Shown: positions 31,565 to 44,260 of the stretch, one piece after another | Layout: each line of letters opens with the position of its first letter | Numbering within the stretch: position 1 is the first letter of the stretch | Assembly (NCBI RefSeq): GCF_963678635.1 | Contig: NC_087062.1 | Coordinates: 8,670,193 to 8,730,192, forward strand | DNA: 60,000 nucleotides | Reading direction: 5' to 3' | Source: Symsagittifera roscoffensis | Taxonomy: Eukaryota; Xenacoelomorpha; Acoela; Convolutidae | The notes under the pieces: model-generated | What the model was told of the DNA's origin: nothing | Database searches by the model: none | The model's input: only the letters and a program-made list of their open reading frames with translations | Position numbers and translations under genes: made by a program

Positions 31565-31637
31565 GCACTTGCGATTTGAACCCTCAGTCATACGATTGTT
31601 TGGGCACCAACACAACCGGATGCGCCAAAGCGCCACC
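31565..31637 (-). repeat. tRNA-like sequence, probable SINE head
   Basis: The - strand has a box A-like TGGCGCATCCGG and a box B-like GGGTTCAAATCGC at tRNA spacing. The outer bases do not form a proper acceptor stem, so a functional tRNA is unlikely. Confidence 0.45.
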
Positions 31638-32539
31638 TATAAAACAGTTCGGACCGCAGATTTGAAGCCATACTTTTCCATATGATACCAAAAAAGTTGA
31701 ATAAAAATCATTCTTTTCAAACAAGCAATGACTTATCCGCCAAAAACTAAAAAAAAAGCTGAAAAAAATTTTGAAACAATAAAAGCCAGTTGCATTAAAT
31801 TCAGATGCCTTAAACTAAATTGAAAGCAGAATAATGGAATCAAGGGTCATCGCAACACAATATCATTTGCCCGATGAATAGCCAGCCTTAGTAAACTGAA
31901 TTTACACTGAAGGATAACAAGAAGGCGAATTAAGGACGCTATGGAGCAATTAACAAGCTTAGTATAGCAACTTATTGCTCCGACTTTCGAAGAAAGTGCG
32001 GAATATCTATGCTTGGTGTGGTTTTTTTCTTCAGTCAATTCAGTCAACTTGTTAATAAAGCGTTCTTGACGGAATTAAACGCAAATTTTAAAAGATATTT
32101 CAACTGTGATCATTTTTTTGTAAAGTTACGAGCGTTTGAAAATTGCTAATTTGGCTAATTTGGAATAATTAAAGTGCGATATACTGCGTACTTATAACAC
32201 GCGTTAAAACGGTTAAAAAACGGAAAGATCCGCCTAATTTTTATAGAATATTAACAACAACTCCTCAACTCTTTCGAGCAATAGTTTCGGCCCGTAGACA
32301 TTACTGTCGAACTTCGCAAAATTTTAACATACTATATCAGTTTGTTCTTGGGATCTCTACAACTACGTACCCCTTTTGCAAGGGAGGAAGCAATCGTTAC
32401 TAGGTATAAAAAACCGTTGATTTATTTATTCATAGGGGGGATATTCGTTACTAGGTATTGGAAACACTGAGCTGCGAATCAAAATTATACCCCAGATAAC
32501 TAGGCGGTTTGATAATTCTCTGAGTCCGCCTCATGATAT

Positions 32540-32710
32540 CACGAGCGTTCCTCGAACCAAACTCGAACTCTTCCCGAGCTCCAAGCACCGGTTCTGCATC
32601 CAACACGAGCACCAATCCACAAATAAGCTGTACTCCGAACACGTGCTCTGCTCCAAACTCACGAGCTCAGCTCCAAACACGAGCTCTGATCCAAATACGA
32701 GCACTGCTTG
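32540..32710. repeat. Short CACGAGCTC minisatellite
   Basis: Imperfect ~20-23-bp units of the form CACGAGCTCTGCTCCAAA are repeated about seven times. It is clearly more GC-rich than its surroundings. The short + strand ORF here reads Ser/Asn/Thr-rich repeats and is a by-product. Confidence 0.8.
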
Positions 32711-33217
32711 AGATGAAATGTCTGCTCAGTTGTCGATGTTGCAGTGGTTGTTGTTTTTTTTCTTGCTTAACAAGACACGTGCATAATACGCAAACTCTCG
32801 ACTATATCTGAGGTTTAATTGTTATCTGAGATTTAATTTAATTCTGTTGTATTCACTTCTATTACTCAAAAAAACTACAGTCTTCTTGTTTTTTTTTCAG
32901 GTGTGAAGTCAAGTTTTCCAAGTATGATACAAACAAGACTGCTCGTATCAGGGCGAAGCCCTGAATGATCCGACTGCCTTTTAAGGTCTGTGGAGCAGTA
33001 ATCACATGAAAAAATTAAAGATAAAATTTTAAAACGATTTTTTTTTGAGTTGAGATTTTTTGTGAAAATCGTCACCCGACACGCCATATAAAGTACAAAG
33101 TGATATTTTTTGCTCCTAGTAACAAATCAATCCTGTATAATAAGCTTCCTTCCGCCAATTTGGAACGAGATCTAAGACGGATTCAATCTCCGCTTACGCG
33201 TCACTAGCGTATAATAT

Positions 33218-33650
33218 ATCGCGCGTTGATTATCCGAAACTGACCAAAATGGCAATCTTTGAACCACCATAGTATTACGAAAAATGATCACAGGTGAAAT
33301 ATCGTTTTATTTTAAGCTCAAGTTTCAATACTTTTTGAATTATATTAAAAACTCCGTCAAAAATGGCAGGATAAAAAGTCGAAGTTTGTCTGAAGAAAAA
33401 ACCCCGAGCACAAATATTCCGTTACTTTCTATATATCGCGCGTAAATTTTCCAAAATTCACCGAAATGGCAATCTCTAAACCCCCATAGCATTACAAAAA
33501 AGCATCACAGATGAAACATCTTTTTAAATTATTTATTTGAGCTCAGGACTCAATACCTTTTGAATGATATAAGAAATTCCGTCAAAAATGGCTAATTAAA
33601 AAGTAGAAATTTGTCTGAAGAAAAATAAACACCTCGAGTACAAATACTCC
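33218..33650. repeat. ~214-bp tandem repeat, dispersed family member
   Basis: Two successive units share ATATCGCGCG, ATGGCAATCT, CCCCATAGnATTAC, ATCACAGnTGAAA, AATTCCGTCAAAAATGGC and GTTTGTCTGAAGAAAAA in that order. A third diverged copy lies at about 36,060-36,260, and reverse-oriented relatives lie near 31,980-32,115 and 34,270-34,440. It is non-coding. Confidence 0.75.
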
Positions 33651-36600
33651 GTTTTTTTTTCGCTAGGAAAGTCGGAACAAAAACAAAACTTAAATTCATA
33701 ATGTGAGGTATTCACAGTCACATATATTTTCCCAAATTTCAGTTCAAAAGCAACGGTTGCAGAGGTGTTCGCCAAAAAATCAATCAGCGCCTGATTCGAA
33801 ACGTTGACAACATCATGTACTAATTTAAAAAACGCATCCCTTAAGCTGATCGTCAAGGAGATGCCCCCAAAAAATTGACAGTGATTTTATTTTGTTGGAT
33901 AAAAGAATTGGACTATATAGTGAGCTTTGAAACTTTGCGCCAAATCCATAACTCACCTATTTAAAAAAAAACTATGATCAACAATAGTCTGAAAAGTTCT
34001 AGTCAAGGGGAAACTGACCGCGCACAAGATTTTATACCGCAAAACTTTCAAAGTGGTCGCGTCAAAATTATATTTAAGCATTTGAGCTAAATAACTGATT
34101 GTTAATTGCTTGATTAAATTTTCAAATTATCAATAAACAATGGAACTTTTCACAAAAAAAACATTCTTCAGGAATCTGGAAAAAAATGCTATGGCTATGG
34201 TAATGCTATGGCTTACAACTATAGCTAAATAGCGGAAGATGACTGGTGCATTAACTTTTAACTTTTGTCGTTCCAACTTTTGAAAAAATGCGCAATACTT
34301 ATGCTTGGGTGTTTTTTTTCAGTCAATTTTCGACTTTTAACTAAGTTTTTATGACGGTATTTTTTTTATCATCCGCAAAGCATGGTTGTTTCCAGCTCAA
34401 ATGTAAAATATGTTTCACCTGCGATCATTTTTCACCAGGTCTAATGGCTTGAACTTTGTTCGTTTAAAGCGTGAGCGGCAAAATATATCCTTCCGTTTAA
34501 ACTAAGGCAGGCAACTTGCTTTATTGATAAGTTATCACGCGCAAAATATATAACTTGGCAGTAACATAGCATTTGCGGAGACTGCAAAAAATATATATTT
34601 GAAAACTATCAAAGTTTTCTCATTTTTTCTCATTATTTTATAAAAAAATTTTCAAGCAAAAAAGCTTTTGATATACAATAAAGGTAGCCTGAAGCTCACG
34701 ATTTTGCCCTGGTATGCTAGCATTCTTGTTATCAGTATTCAACTTAAACCGTAGCTAACCGAATGCTCATTTTTTACCGTTTCATTTCTGTTTATTTCAA
34801 TGACGAGATCGGCAGCAAGTACTTTCATTTATTTACGCCAACATACTTAAAATCCTTCAAATTTAGCAAAATCTAGTGAAAAAAAATTGCCAAAATTTTT
34901 GCTTGCTGATTTTTAGATTTTCCCAAAACTCAATGAGAACTCCAATCATATGCTTCAACTTTGTAAACTTTTCTAGCTTCGAGCTGTCAAAACCTCTTTA
35001 AGGACCCTTTCTTACTTGTTCCGCTTGATTTAGCAATTTCCTTAATTTTTGTTTCTTGTTCTTTAAAGGTGATTTTTAACTTGATTTTATGAGTTTTATC
35101 TCTTTGTTTTGTTGCATCTTTAACGCTTTTGGCAATTCAAGTTTTCCAACTTATCAATGACCGGCAAAGACTTTTCAAAAATTCTAAAATTTTCCTAGAT
35201 AGATCAACAAAATCAACAAAACTAATGCAACTTTTTCAATGGATTCAAACCTGTGGCGGAGCCAAAATATAAACCTCGCGAGTTTATTTTCCATATCGAT
35301 GTATTTATGTTTCTAAAAAAATTCATTTCCAATTATCCTGAAAAAAACTGGATGTTCAGATATTTTCAGTAGATCAAAAGACGAACACAAAGCTGGTATT
35401 CTATTAGTTCATAACATTACGTGCTTTTGTATAGACATCTGCTTTTGTATAGTAAAATCTCGAACCAGGAAATTTATTTGAGACTTAGTTCTTTGAAAAA
35501 AACAAAGGTGCATTAAAATCAAAACAAACAAGACGGCACGTATCAGGGTCAAGCCCTGCATGTTACGACTGCAGCTTCAAGTCATTTAATTTTGTTGTCA
35601 AAAATTGACACGAGAGCAAAGCTGAGCTTCGCGATTTTTTTAGTGCTGAGCATTGCAAAGCGGAGCTTCGCTACCAAAAAATGAATGACTATGATTAAAA
35701 ACACATGAGAAGACAATTCAAAAATTAAAAAAAAACTCAAAAAAATTATATATATATATATACCCAAAAAGCCAAAAAACCTATAATAAAATTACCTGAC
35801 CATATAAAAAATTCAAAAGGTGTTTTCGAATACTCAAAGAAGCTGAATTTTTTTTTGTTTAAAAGTCCTTTCTGCGGGAACTAAGTCGACAAAAATAAGC
35901 AGACAGACGATAGTATAAAATAGCCAAAACAATTTCACTCTGCAAAAAGAAAAACAAGCCCCGACTGGAATAAAATTAATATGCTTTGTCGTCAAGCATG
36001 GGTATTACCCTTGCATCACAATTCGGAACGATTTAACCTGCCGCTAACGCTTCAATAATACACAATATATGCACGTTTATTATCTCAAATCGGCCTTATG
36101 GGTAATTTTCAAACCCCCATAATTCTACAATAAATAATCACAGGTAAATAATGTTTTCACATTTGAGCTCAGAATATCAGTACCTTTCAGATGATAAAAA
36201 CTGCACTAAAATTGGCATTTAAATCAACGTCTCTGCGTATTACAACCATGGGGATCTTGTTAACTGGCGATCTTGTTAACTATGACCTCCCTCCCTATTT
36301 CAATTTTCAGAAGACTGACTTTAATTGCCACATTCGAAACAGCCTAAATAGTTTTCAGAGAATCGATCTAATTAAAATTCTTAATTTACGTATCATTTAA
36401 ATAGTGAATACTAAATATACAAACGCACGAAAATGAGAACTCAAAACAATTGTTGACATTTTTGATGAAATTCGCATACACAGAAATGGTTGTCAAAAAT
36501 TAATACTTGCTTAGGGGGAGGGGAGGAGTCAGTTCTCTCTTCATCTTTTTGGCAAAACAATCTTAAATGACAAAAAACTGAATGGAAAACAGGCATTTTT

Positions 36601-39600
36601 TCATGAAAGTCTGAAAAACACAATGCTTTTTTTAAATCTGAAATTTATCGTTATAACAAGGATAATTGCAACAAAAATGAGTTAGCATCAATCAGCTTAC
36701 CTCAGCGCGTCCGAAATAAAAAAGAAAATTTTTCTACCGACCTTGATGAGAACATTTTCTCTTTTCTTAACGGTCTAAATTACGTGTTAAAATGGCGTAG
36801 GTATAAAATTCATTATTGGATGCTAATTGGGCCGTCTGAAGTTTGGTTCCAATTAATCGTTTCCCGTTACAACCAAGGAAGTTTTAACTATTTTCTAACC
36901 GTCCCTCAAATATAAATTGAAGCCTTTAATCTTCCGTCATTTTCATTCCAGCCTTTCAATAACTCTGCTATGTCACTTTTGCCTTTTTCTTACTGCGTCA
37001 AAAAAAAATTTTTTTTAAGCAGAAAAAGACTTTCAAGGTGCGGAGACAAAGGCATCTGCAGTTTGAATCAAACTTCTTTCAAGAGACTTGCTTCAATCAA
37101 ATGCTCGGATAATTGAATATTCATGAATATTGATCGGAATTTCCAATAAATTGCAGTATTTTGCAACAAAAAAATCGTGTTCATCAGTGGGCTTTTGTCA
37201 CTAACTAATCAATCAAGCAAACGAAGTTCAAACTACAGACGATACGTTCTGAGCATTCAAACGTCTCGTTGGAAGAATGCTTATTCTCAACTGTTTCGTT
37301 TCCTTCAATTGAAACAAGATGCTTGAATCAGAAACAAAGTAAAATCGACTTGAATTGAAAAAACTTATTCAATAGTTCATCTTTTTTTCAAAAGAAAAAA
37401 AAACGATTACACATTCACGACCAATTTTCTGCTTCCATAATTCGTTTTTTTTTATAAAAAAAACGCTTTGAAAAATGCTTTTCTTATAAAGGAAATGCAT
37501 GTAGATAAACAATTTGAGGGAAAATTTTTTTTTTAATTAGTAGGCGACAAAATTGCAGAAAGCAAACACGCATCATACTTTTTTTAAATAATCAAATTTC
37601 ATATCAAAAAAATTATATATCAAATGACAACTTCAAGTCGAAAAACTGCAAACCACCCAAGCAATCAGAGCGCATGTCAATTTTCTTAGAGCGCAGATAA
37701 ATGACGTAGTGCCATTTAAATCAACAACAAGAGTTCATGAAGTTCAAAGCGCCAAATACACGTCCAAATTTGCAATAGTCAGAAACAATGGCAATTGAAA
37801 AAAAAAACATTTAAAGCTCCCACTTTTTAAATTTTAAAAGAAAATGAATAAAAAAGAGTAACAGACCAAATGAATTCAACACTGCCCACACTTGCAAAAA
37901 ATTTAATGCAATGGCGAAACAAAAACTAAATAAATCCAAAACTTAACAAGGATAGCCGGCTAGTGTGCAAGTAGCATAGAATATTCCTACCATAGTTTTA
38001 AGGAATTGCAAAAATTTTTTAATTAGTGCCCTTTTTTCTTTGTGGAACGAAAAAAAACTTAGATATATTCATTATTCATACAAAAAATGGAAAATTCGAA
38101 ATTAGTTTTTGGAAAATGACTTAAAAAAAACAAAAAAAAATTGTTCGAACAAATCACACGTTTTTCAAAAATTTTAAGTTTTTTGCAGAAAATTTTGGAA
38201 TTTTGAAGTTTTTGATTCCCAAATTGCCGCTAAAAAACTCCAAAAACTAACTTTACTCGAGTAAATCTAAGCCTTAACGATTTAAATTAAGCATAAATAA
38301 GCTTTTGTAAACCTGCTTAGCCTCATCCTATTTGCTTGAAATTAGACAAAATCAAAAAGTTCAAACTGGTTTTTCTCGACATTGAGAAAAAATTTCAATT
38401 TTTTTAAATATCGTTTGAATTAGACTAAATAACTTTTAATATGATATATCACTCGATTCATTCCGATGATTATTTGCGGTACCTGATTTTGCGTGGAAAA
38501 CAAAAAAAAGAAAAATAACTAAATTATACCCAAATACAAAGTTCCTCCACTTTTTTTGAATGGTCGGAACAAAAAAATAAGTAATAAAGATTAGTGTTAC
38601 TGAAGTTCAAATTCGCCCGTACGCCGGTAACTTTTCTCGAAATACAAAGACAGCAAATCAACAGCAAATATTCTTTCAATGAAAAACAATGAACTGAAAA
38701 AAAACATCCTTCACTTTGAATTCTCTCTAAGCCAAATTATTTTTGGATGTATAACCCTCTTTCGACTCATGTAATTAAGTCTCAAAATATCAAAAAATAT
38801 CACATGGAAAACTACCGAATAACAAGCAAAAATTGGTGAGTTGATTGAAACTTTTGGTTTAAAATTAGATATTTTAAATAAAGGTTCACATCTCTAAAGG
38901 CGGGGTTTAAAGTTTAACAATTGTAAACATTAATTGGATGCTGCAAAACCAACAAGATACCAAAATAAGAAATATTATACAAAATGAAAATATGTACACA
39001 ACAAGTTCAACAAAAAATAATCAAAAAGTATAACAAACAATCATCTCGAAACATTTTTGTGTTCAATAAACGCAACTATATTGCTGACTTAAATTAATCG
39101 TACAAAACAAACTATTTTGTAAAATTTGAACTCGTTTTCCCAAACTCAGTTAACATTAGACAAAAGTAAAGTAAGCAAAAGTTGCTTAGAATATCACGAG
39201 AATTAATATGGTGCATTTTTTCGAAATTCTCAACCAAAATTCTGCCCCCAAAAATAAGTCATTTTGGCTTTTTTAAATTAACTAAGAGTTAAGCTGAAAC
39301 TACCAGGTTAATTGATGAGAAACTTATATTAAAAAAAAACTTCCTAAACAGCTCAACACTCAACAGAGATTTAGAAAGGTAAAACGTCCAAAATCTGCAT
39401 AAGAGAAAATATTCTGATTGATAGCCAAAAAAAGGTCGTTTTTACTATAAAAAATTCAAAATCTTTGCTTAAAAATTTATTTTAATTATTTTATGCAAAC
39501 TTTTTTGGAAGTTTAACTTTCCTCGCACTTTATTGGGCTGTAAGAGGCTTCTTTTGATGTAACTTTCCCGTCAATTAACTTGCTAGTTTTAGCATAACTC

Positions 39601-40009
39601 TTGATTAATTAGAAAAAAAGACAGAAAATGACCCAGTTTCAGAGTAAAATTTTGATTGACAAATTTGATTGTCAAAAAATGCATTTTATTAATTCTGGTG
39701 AAATTCTAAGCAACTATCCTTTTCTTCGCATTTTGTCTAATCTTAACACAATTTGAGAAAAACGCATTTAAAATTTCAAGTTTTGTTCGTTTTTTTTCTG
39801 AATACTTCACATCTTTTCCGCATAATACATTTTTCCGAATAGTACATGAATGATAATTGCAAATCGAAAAATAAACCAAAGAATTTAACAATCAATCGAA
39901 AACCAAGAAACGGGAAAATCATTTTTGAAACATGATACAAATTGAGTCGAAACTTATAACTTTAGCATCTGAGTTAGAGCGCATTACCTCAACTTACTTT
40001 AACGTTTTA

Positions 40010-40177
40010 TGTTATTGTCATACCGCTACTGCAGTAGCAGTATTTGTCTATGTATGTACAACCAACCTATGGTGCTTACTCATTACTTTTATGGTATGCT
40101 CAAGGTCATAGTGAGCGATGACATTGAGAATAAGTGAGAGATCAGAGTTCGTAACACTGATCTAGCTCTCAGTAACA
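40010..40177 (+). repeat. Candidate short LTR upstream of gag
   Basis: The segment starts TGTTATTGTC and ends CAGTAACA, giving the TGTTA...TAACA termini expected of an LTR. It ends 95 bases before the gag ATG. The next bases are A-rich and I see no clear tRNA primer-binding site, so the call rests on the termini and position. Confidence 0.4.
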
Positions 40178-40272
40178 AAATAAAACAAAAGAAAAAGAAA
40201 ACCTAAATTCAATATTCCAAATACAGTATTGAATTACAACTTGTTTTCAACCGATATCGCAACGCATATCAC

Positions 40273-41160
40273 ATGGCGCAGCCAGCAGGATTCGCAGCTC
40301 AAGATAACAGAACGGATATGGGAATTCCGGTATTTTGGGCGTCAGCGAATCTAGACCCTCCGTGGCAATTCAAAATCTGGTTCGAACAATTTCTCATGGC
40401 GGGTACGGTCAAAGAAAATGTGAACCCAAAAATTATTTTGGATGAACCAAAAGACATATTAGAGGAACCACCACCACGCCCAGAAACACCCAGAGACGGA
40501 GAGAATGAAGATGCGAGGAACGCTAGGATTCTTAGAGATAAGCTAGCAATAGATAGAGTAGTATTGGAGAACGAAGAGAGAAAGAAAAGAGGCCCACGAG
40601 TCGGACACAATGTCTTCTACAACGAAGTACAAAAGAAATTGGTGTCCAGATTATTTTTGTCTTTGGGTACAGAGGGAAAGAAGAGATTCCTACAAAAGAA
40701 CCCACATGCTGAAATATCGAAAATGACGTTCAGGGAAATTACAGATTTGGCAGAAGTCTCGTTTCAAAAGGTAAAATGTGTAACATACGAAAGATACAAG
40801 CTATTTACGAGAATGCAAGAATCTGGAGAATCTGCACAAGCAGCCCGATCAGAACTGGGAGCATTGGAAAATGAAATAGTCCGCGACCTGTTCATTTCAA
40901 AAATGAAAAACATGACATTGCAGGACACGCTGACATTCGAGACTCTAGACTCGGAAGAGGTTCTGAAAAGGGCTATAAAATTCGAACATAGCAAGTTAAC
41001 CACAATGGCGTTTCAAAAGACTAATGCTGCGGCTACAGGGGGATCAAGTAACAATTACACCTCGGGTGTGAGAATAAAATAAGAACCTGTAATGGCAGTT
41101 CGAAATTTGTCGGGGACAACCAAGACTCCAAACAGAATAGGATATCAGACAGCATAGAAT
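40273..41160 (+). pseudogene. gag: Gag-like ORF of an AT-rich gypsy element, broken
   Basis: The ATG at 40273 opens 269 codons ending in TAA at 41080. The protein has a Pro/Glu-rich N-terminus, a charged helical segment with ENEERKKRGPRVGHN, and a region (about residues 115-245) whose layout, with KRFLQKNPHAEI, SYERYKLFTR-like helix and LGALENEIVRDLFISKMKN, resembles the capsid-like part of Ty3/gypsy gag proteins. The sequence after the TAA still reads as a plausible continuation for some 20 codons (EPVMAV...), so the stop looks like a mutation. No CCHC zinc knuckle is present and nothing of pol follows, so the element is truncated. Confidence 0.7.
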
Positions 41161-44100
41161 GAGTTTTTAGTAAGCCGATAGATTTGGATCATATGCTGTA
41201 GATATAATGCATAAGCTTTCCACAGAAATCATTGGTCACTCAACTTTAAAAATTTTGCCTCTTGATACAGCGGACGCCTAAAAGTGTTCCAATGGCTCTT
41301 AAAACAAACAGGGTATCTAAGTACCTTAAATCCTGCGAAGTATTCAATTGTACTCCATAGAAAAAGGCATAAATTTGAAAAATATTTTATATATCAGCAG
41401 ACCTTAATATTGAATTCCTAAGAGTCAAGATTTCAGATTAAAAAGGTTATAAAATATATTAGAGACATATAGGACAACTTTAGAAAAATTTTACATGGAC
41501 TAACTTCAAAGAGCACTGGTGAAAGAGTACCAAATAGGTACTTTTAGGTAACGCAAAGTCTTCGGAGAAATAGAAAAGTATCAAAAATTCAAAGCAACTA
41601 ATAAAACGCTGCCAAACCCTAGAAAAATTTCGGAGCGTAAAAAAACATGAAAATTATGCTTGAAGTTTTAGGAAATTCCAGAACTTTTATGATTGACACT
41701 TTTTTTTTGATCGATGAACCCCTGTATTCTACATTTTCTGGAAAATTTTAGCAAACTTAGAACAATTTTGCGTAGATTAATCAAGAAGAGACTTCGTTGA
41801 GATCACCAATCGGGTTCTCGTTGGCAACACATAAGTGACATCTTGATAAAAAAAGACTATTCCGTAATTATATACCCAAAAAAATCTTCTTAGCGACCTG
41901 TTTGTTAAGATATATCAAATTGCCAGCATGATTTTGATGCATCTTAAAAGTTTAACTTCTGAGGTCAACTAGTAATTTAATGAATCTTCAAGTTTAAAGG
42001 AATAACACAGCCAACACACAGTTGGAAAAGTGTCAAAAACCACAAAAAAAAACAGAAACAAAAAATCAATTTATTTTTTGAATCAAGTTTTTTTAGTTAC
42101 TTGAATTGATTTTTAAAAATTGATTTGAAATTTGACCTTTGAACTTTAATTTGTATAATGGTATTCATAAAATTGACTCAATTTGAGAAAGCTGGTTCAT
42201 TCGATTTTCAAAAGCTAGAAATCGATCTAATTTTTGCGATCTTTAAATTTTGGCTACTCGAAAATGGACGTAACCTAATTTTTAAAGAAAAAAACCAATT
42301 GAACTTAGTAAAAATCAAAGTAGAACAGCAAAAATAATATTTGAGCATTGAACAAACTTTAAAAAGTTTTCCTCAAAAAACCACTATCACCCAAATGACA
42401 CTTAAAAACAATTATGACATTTAGAAATAATTATAGACAGCTTTTTGTATACCCCAAATCTGTAATTTTTAGATAAGGCTTACCCAATTTGCAAAAACTA
42501 CGCCTAAGTTGAGATGGTCATTCAAGGATTTGCATTTTCAACATGAAAGAGTAATTTGCCTTCCATTTAGCAAATCCAATCAAAGTAATTTAGAAAAAAC
42601 TGAAAATTCAAAACTACAAAAAGCTTCAGTTAACGCAACATTCAAAACTCCAAAAATTGGCGTCGACTGACACTTTAATACAAATTTAGCCAACAGATTT
42701 CCAGCCAAGAACCAGAATAGAGAAAATCATTTTTTTGATAAAGTTGAAAAGAAAATTTTTTTGCAAAGCTTTGAATATTGTGACTGCGATCTATCGTCAA
42801 TACCAGCTTTTTTCTCAAAAAATTTTTTTAATGATTTGAAAACTGGTTTAAAAACTTAAATTTTGATTTAAAACTTTTGTTTCTTAATTTTATCCCCCCA
42901 CAAGCTATATTAAGTACCAACTGTTTTATTTCGCATATGTCAACGTATTATTAAAAGCAATCTGCTTGTCCTAGTTCAGCTTGAAAGGTTTTTTTTCAAG
43001 CCGTTTACGCTTTAATAGAACAAATTTATTGCGCTTTAATTAAACCGATATGAATCATAGTCCTCAAAAAAGTCCCAAATCCAAACTGAAACCATTATAT
43101 TTTTGTGCAAATTTATCTTAGGTTAAATAGATTTTTTACAGTTGAGCTCCAAACAAAAATACCTTTCACTTGAACATGAATTTGCTTAAAAAATATGCTT
43201 TATTGAAAAACTGAAAATTGATTGAATAGAAAACCACCCCAAGATTAAATATTCCGCATTTTCTTCCAAACTGATAATATACAAGTATCAAGCATGTTTT
43301 TGTTTATTGGCTTGCAGCAAGCAAGTGTGAAATAAGTTTGTTTATTTGAATTGATTTAAACATATTTTAGCTTGAACCGGGGTACAAGTATGTCAGTTTG
43401 GGCCTATGAAAAACAAGTATGAAAGATGGGTCCCCCAAATATTTTGAAAACATCAAAAACGCAAAAAACAACTGCGAACCTTGTTTTCGAAAAATTTTTG
43501 GCCTAAAAACGTTCCTTAAAGACCCATCTAAACTTAAGGGTCCCAATATCATACTTGTACCTCAACCGGTTCGCTTAACTTCTCTAGGCAAGCCATTGAA
43601 GCGATACAACCTTAAAAATTTTATAGCTAATTCGTACCGTGAACCAGTTCGAATAACTTCAAGTGTCTCTCAGAAAGCCATTCAATCTATGAAACTTTCA
43701 TTCATTTTTTTTACGCTACAAGGATTGCCAAAATTAGTTTATTCAATCAGGCCATTTAAGCAATGATTTAAAAATATATATTATTTTTATGATGAATGGA
43801 TGGGCAAAACTTCATTAGGCAAATAGCCTAACGTTTGAAAATAGACTATGGTAGCCACTTGACAGCACTCCACTGTAAGGTTGGGAATTTTAAAGTTTGA
43901 TCAGTTTTTAAACCTAATTTTTGCGAAAATTCATTTCTTAATGTGAAAAATCTTAATAAACGTCAACGTGTTTTTTTAGTCTTAGATAAATTAAGCATAA
44001 TTTAGTCTTGGATATCATGCAGCAAAGATTGCACTTTATTTTTTGGCTGGAGTATGCTCTTCAATTAACGCATGAAGTGTGCACTAAAATGTGCGAACTT

Positions 44101-44260
44101 TATTTTTTTAAAAAGAATCATGTAACACTGATCGTGTAACACTACGCTCACTGATATAATAAACTCTTAATCTGCACGCAAGAAAAAAAATTCCGCAAAC
44201 ATTCATTTTCGGGTTTTAAACACATTAAATCTAGTCAAAAATTCATCAACCGTTTTCAAA
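41161..44260. other. No gene recognised
   Basis: AT-rich DNA without recognisable exons. It contains a small MITE-like element at 43381-43561 and, after it, two loosely similar ~79-bp segments (around 43,556 and 43,635) that start with GTACC and contain CGnTTAACTTC-like words. Confidence 0.5.
43381..43561. mobile_element. Small MITE-like element with 8-bp flanking repeat
   Basis: Terminal inverted repeats GGTACAAGTATG and CATACTTGTACC bound 181 bp, and the similarity extends inward (TTGGGnCC on both sides). The flanks are TGAACCGG (43373-43380) and TCAACCGG (43562-43569), an 8-bp direct repeat with one mismatch. GG-starting termini with 8-9-bp duplications fit Merlin-type elements better than hAT; this classification is tentative. 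Confidence 0.6.

Larger units (their letters stand above)
30131..40009. other. Gene-poor region with dispersed repeats
   Basis: No exon or domain was recognised in almost 10 kb. The region holds a tRNA-like element (31565-31637), a small minisatellite (32540-32710), a repeat family in both orientations (about 31.98-36.26 kb), an (AT)n run at about 35,746-35,762 and two copies of a CAGGGnnAAGCCCTG hairpin word (about 32,948 and 35,545). ORFs of 60-90 codons have AT-driven composition and I do not consider them genes. The 5' regulatory region of the EF-hand gene should lie just right of 30130. Confidence 0.5.

Noticed and set aside
31565-31637. Functional tRNA gene
   Set aside because: Box A- and B-like words are present, but the acceptor stem does not pair; a SINE head fits better.
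43419-43766. 115-codon ORF as a host gene
   Set aside because: It begins inside the small MITE and crosses its right terminus; no domain or codon signal supports it.
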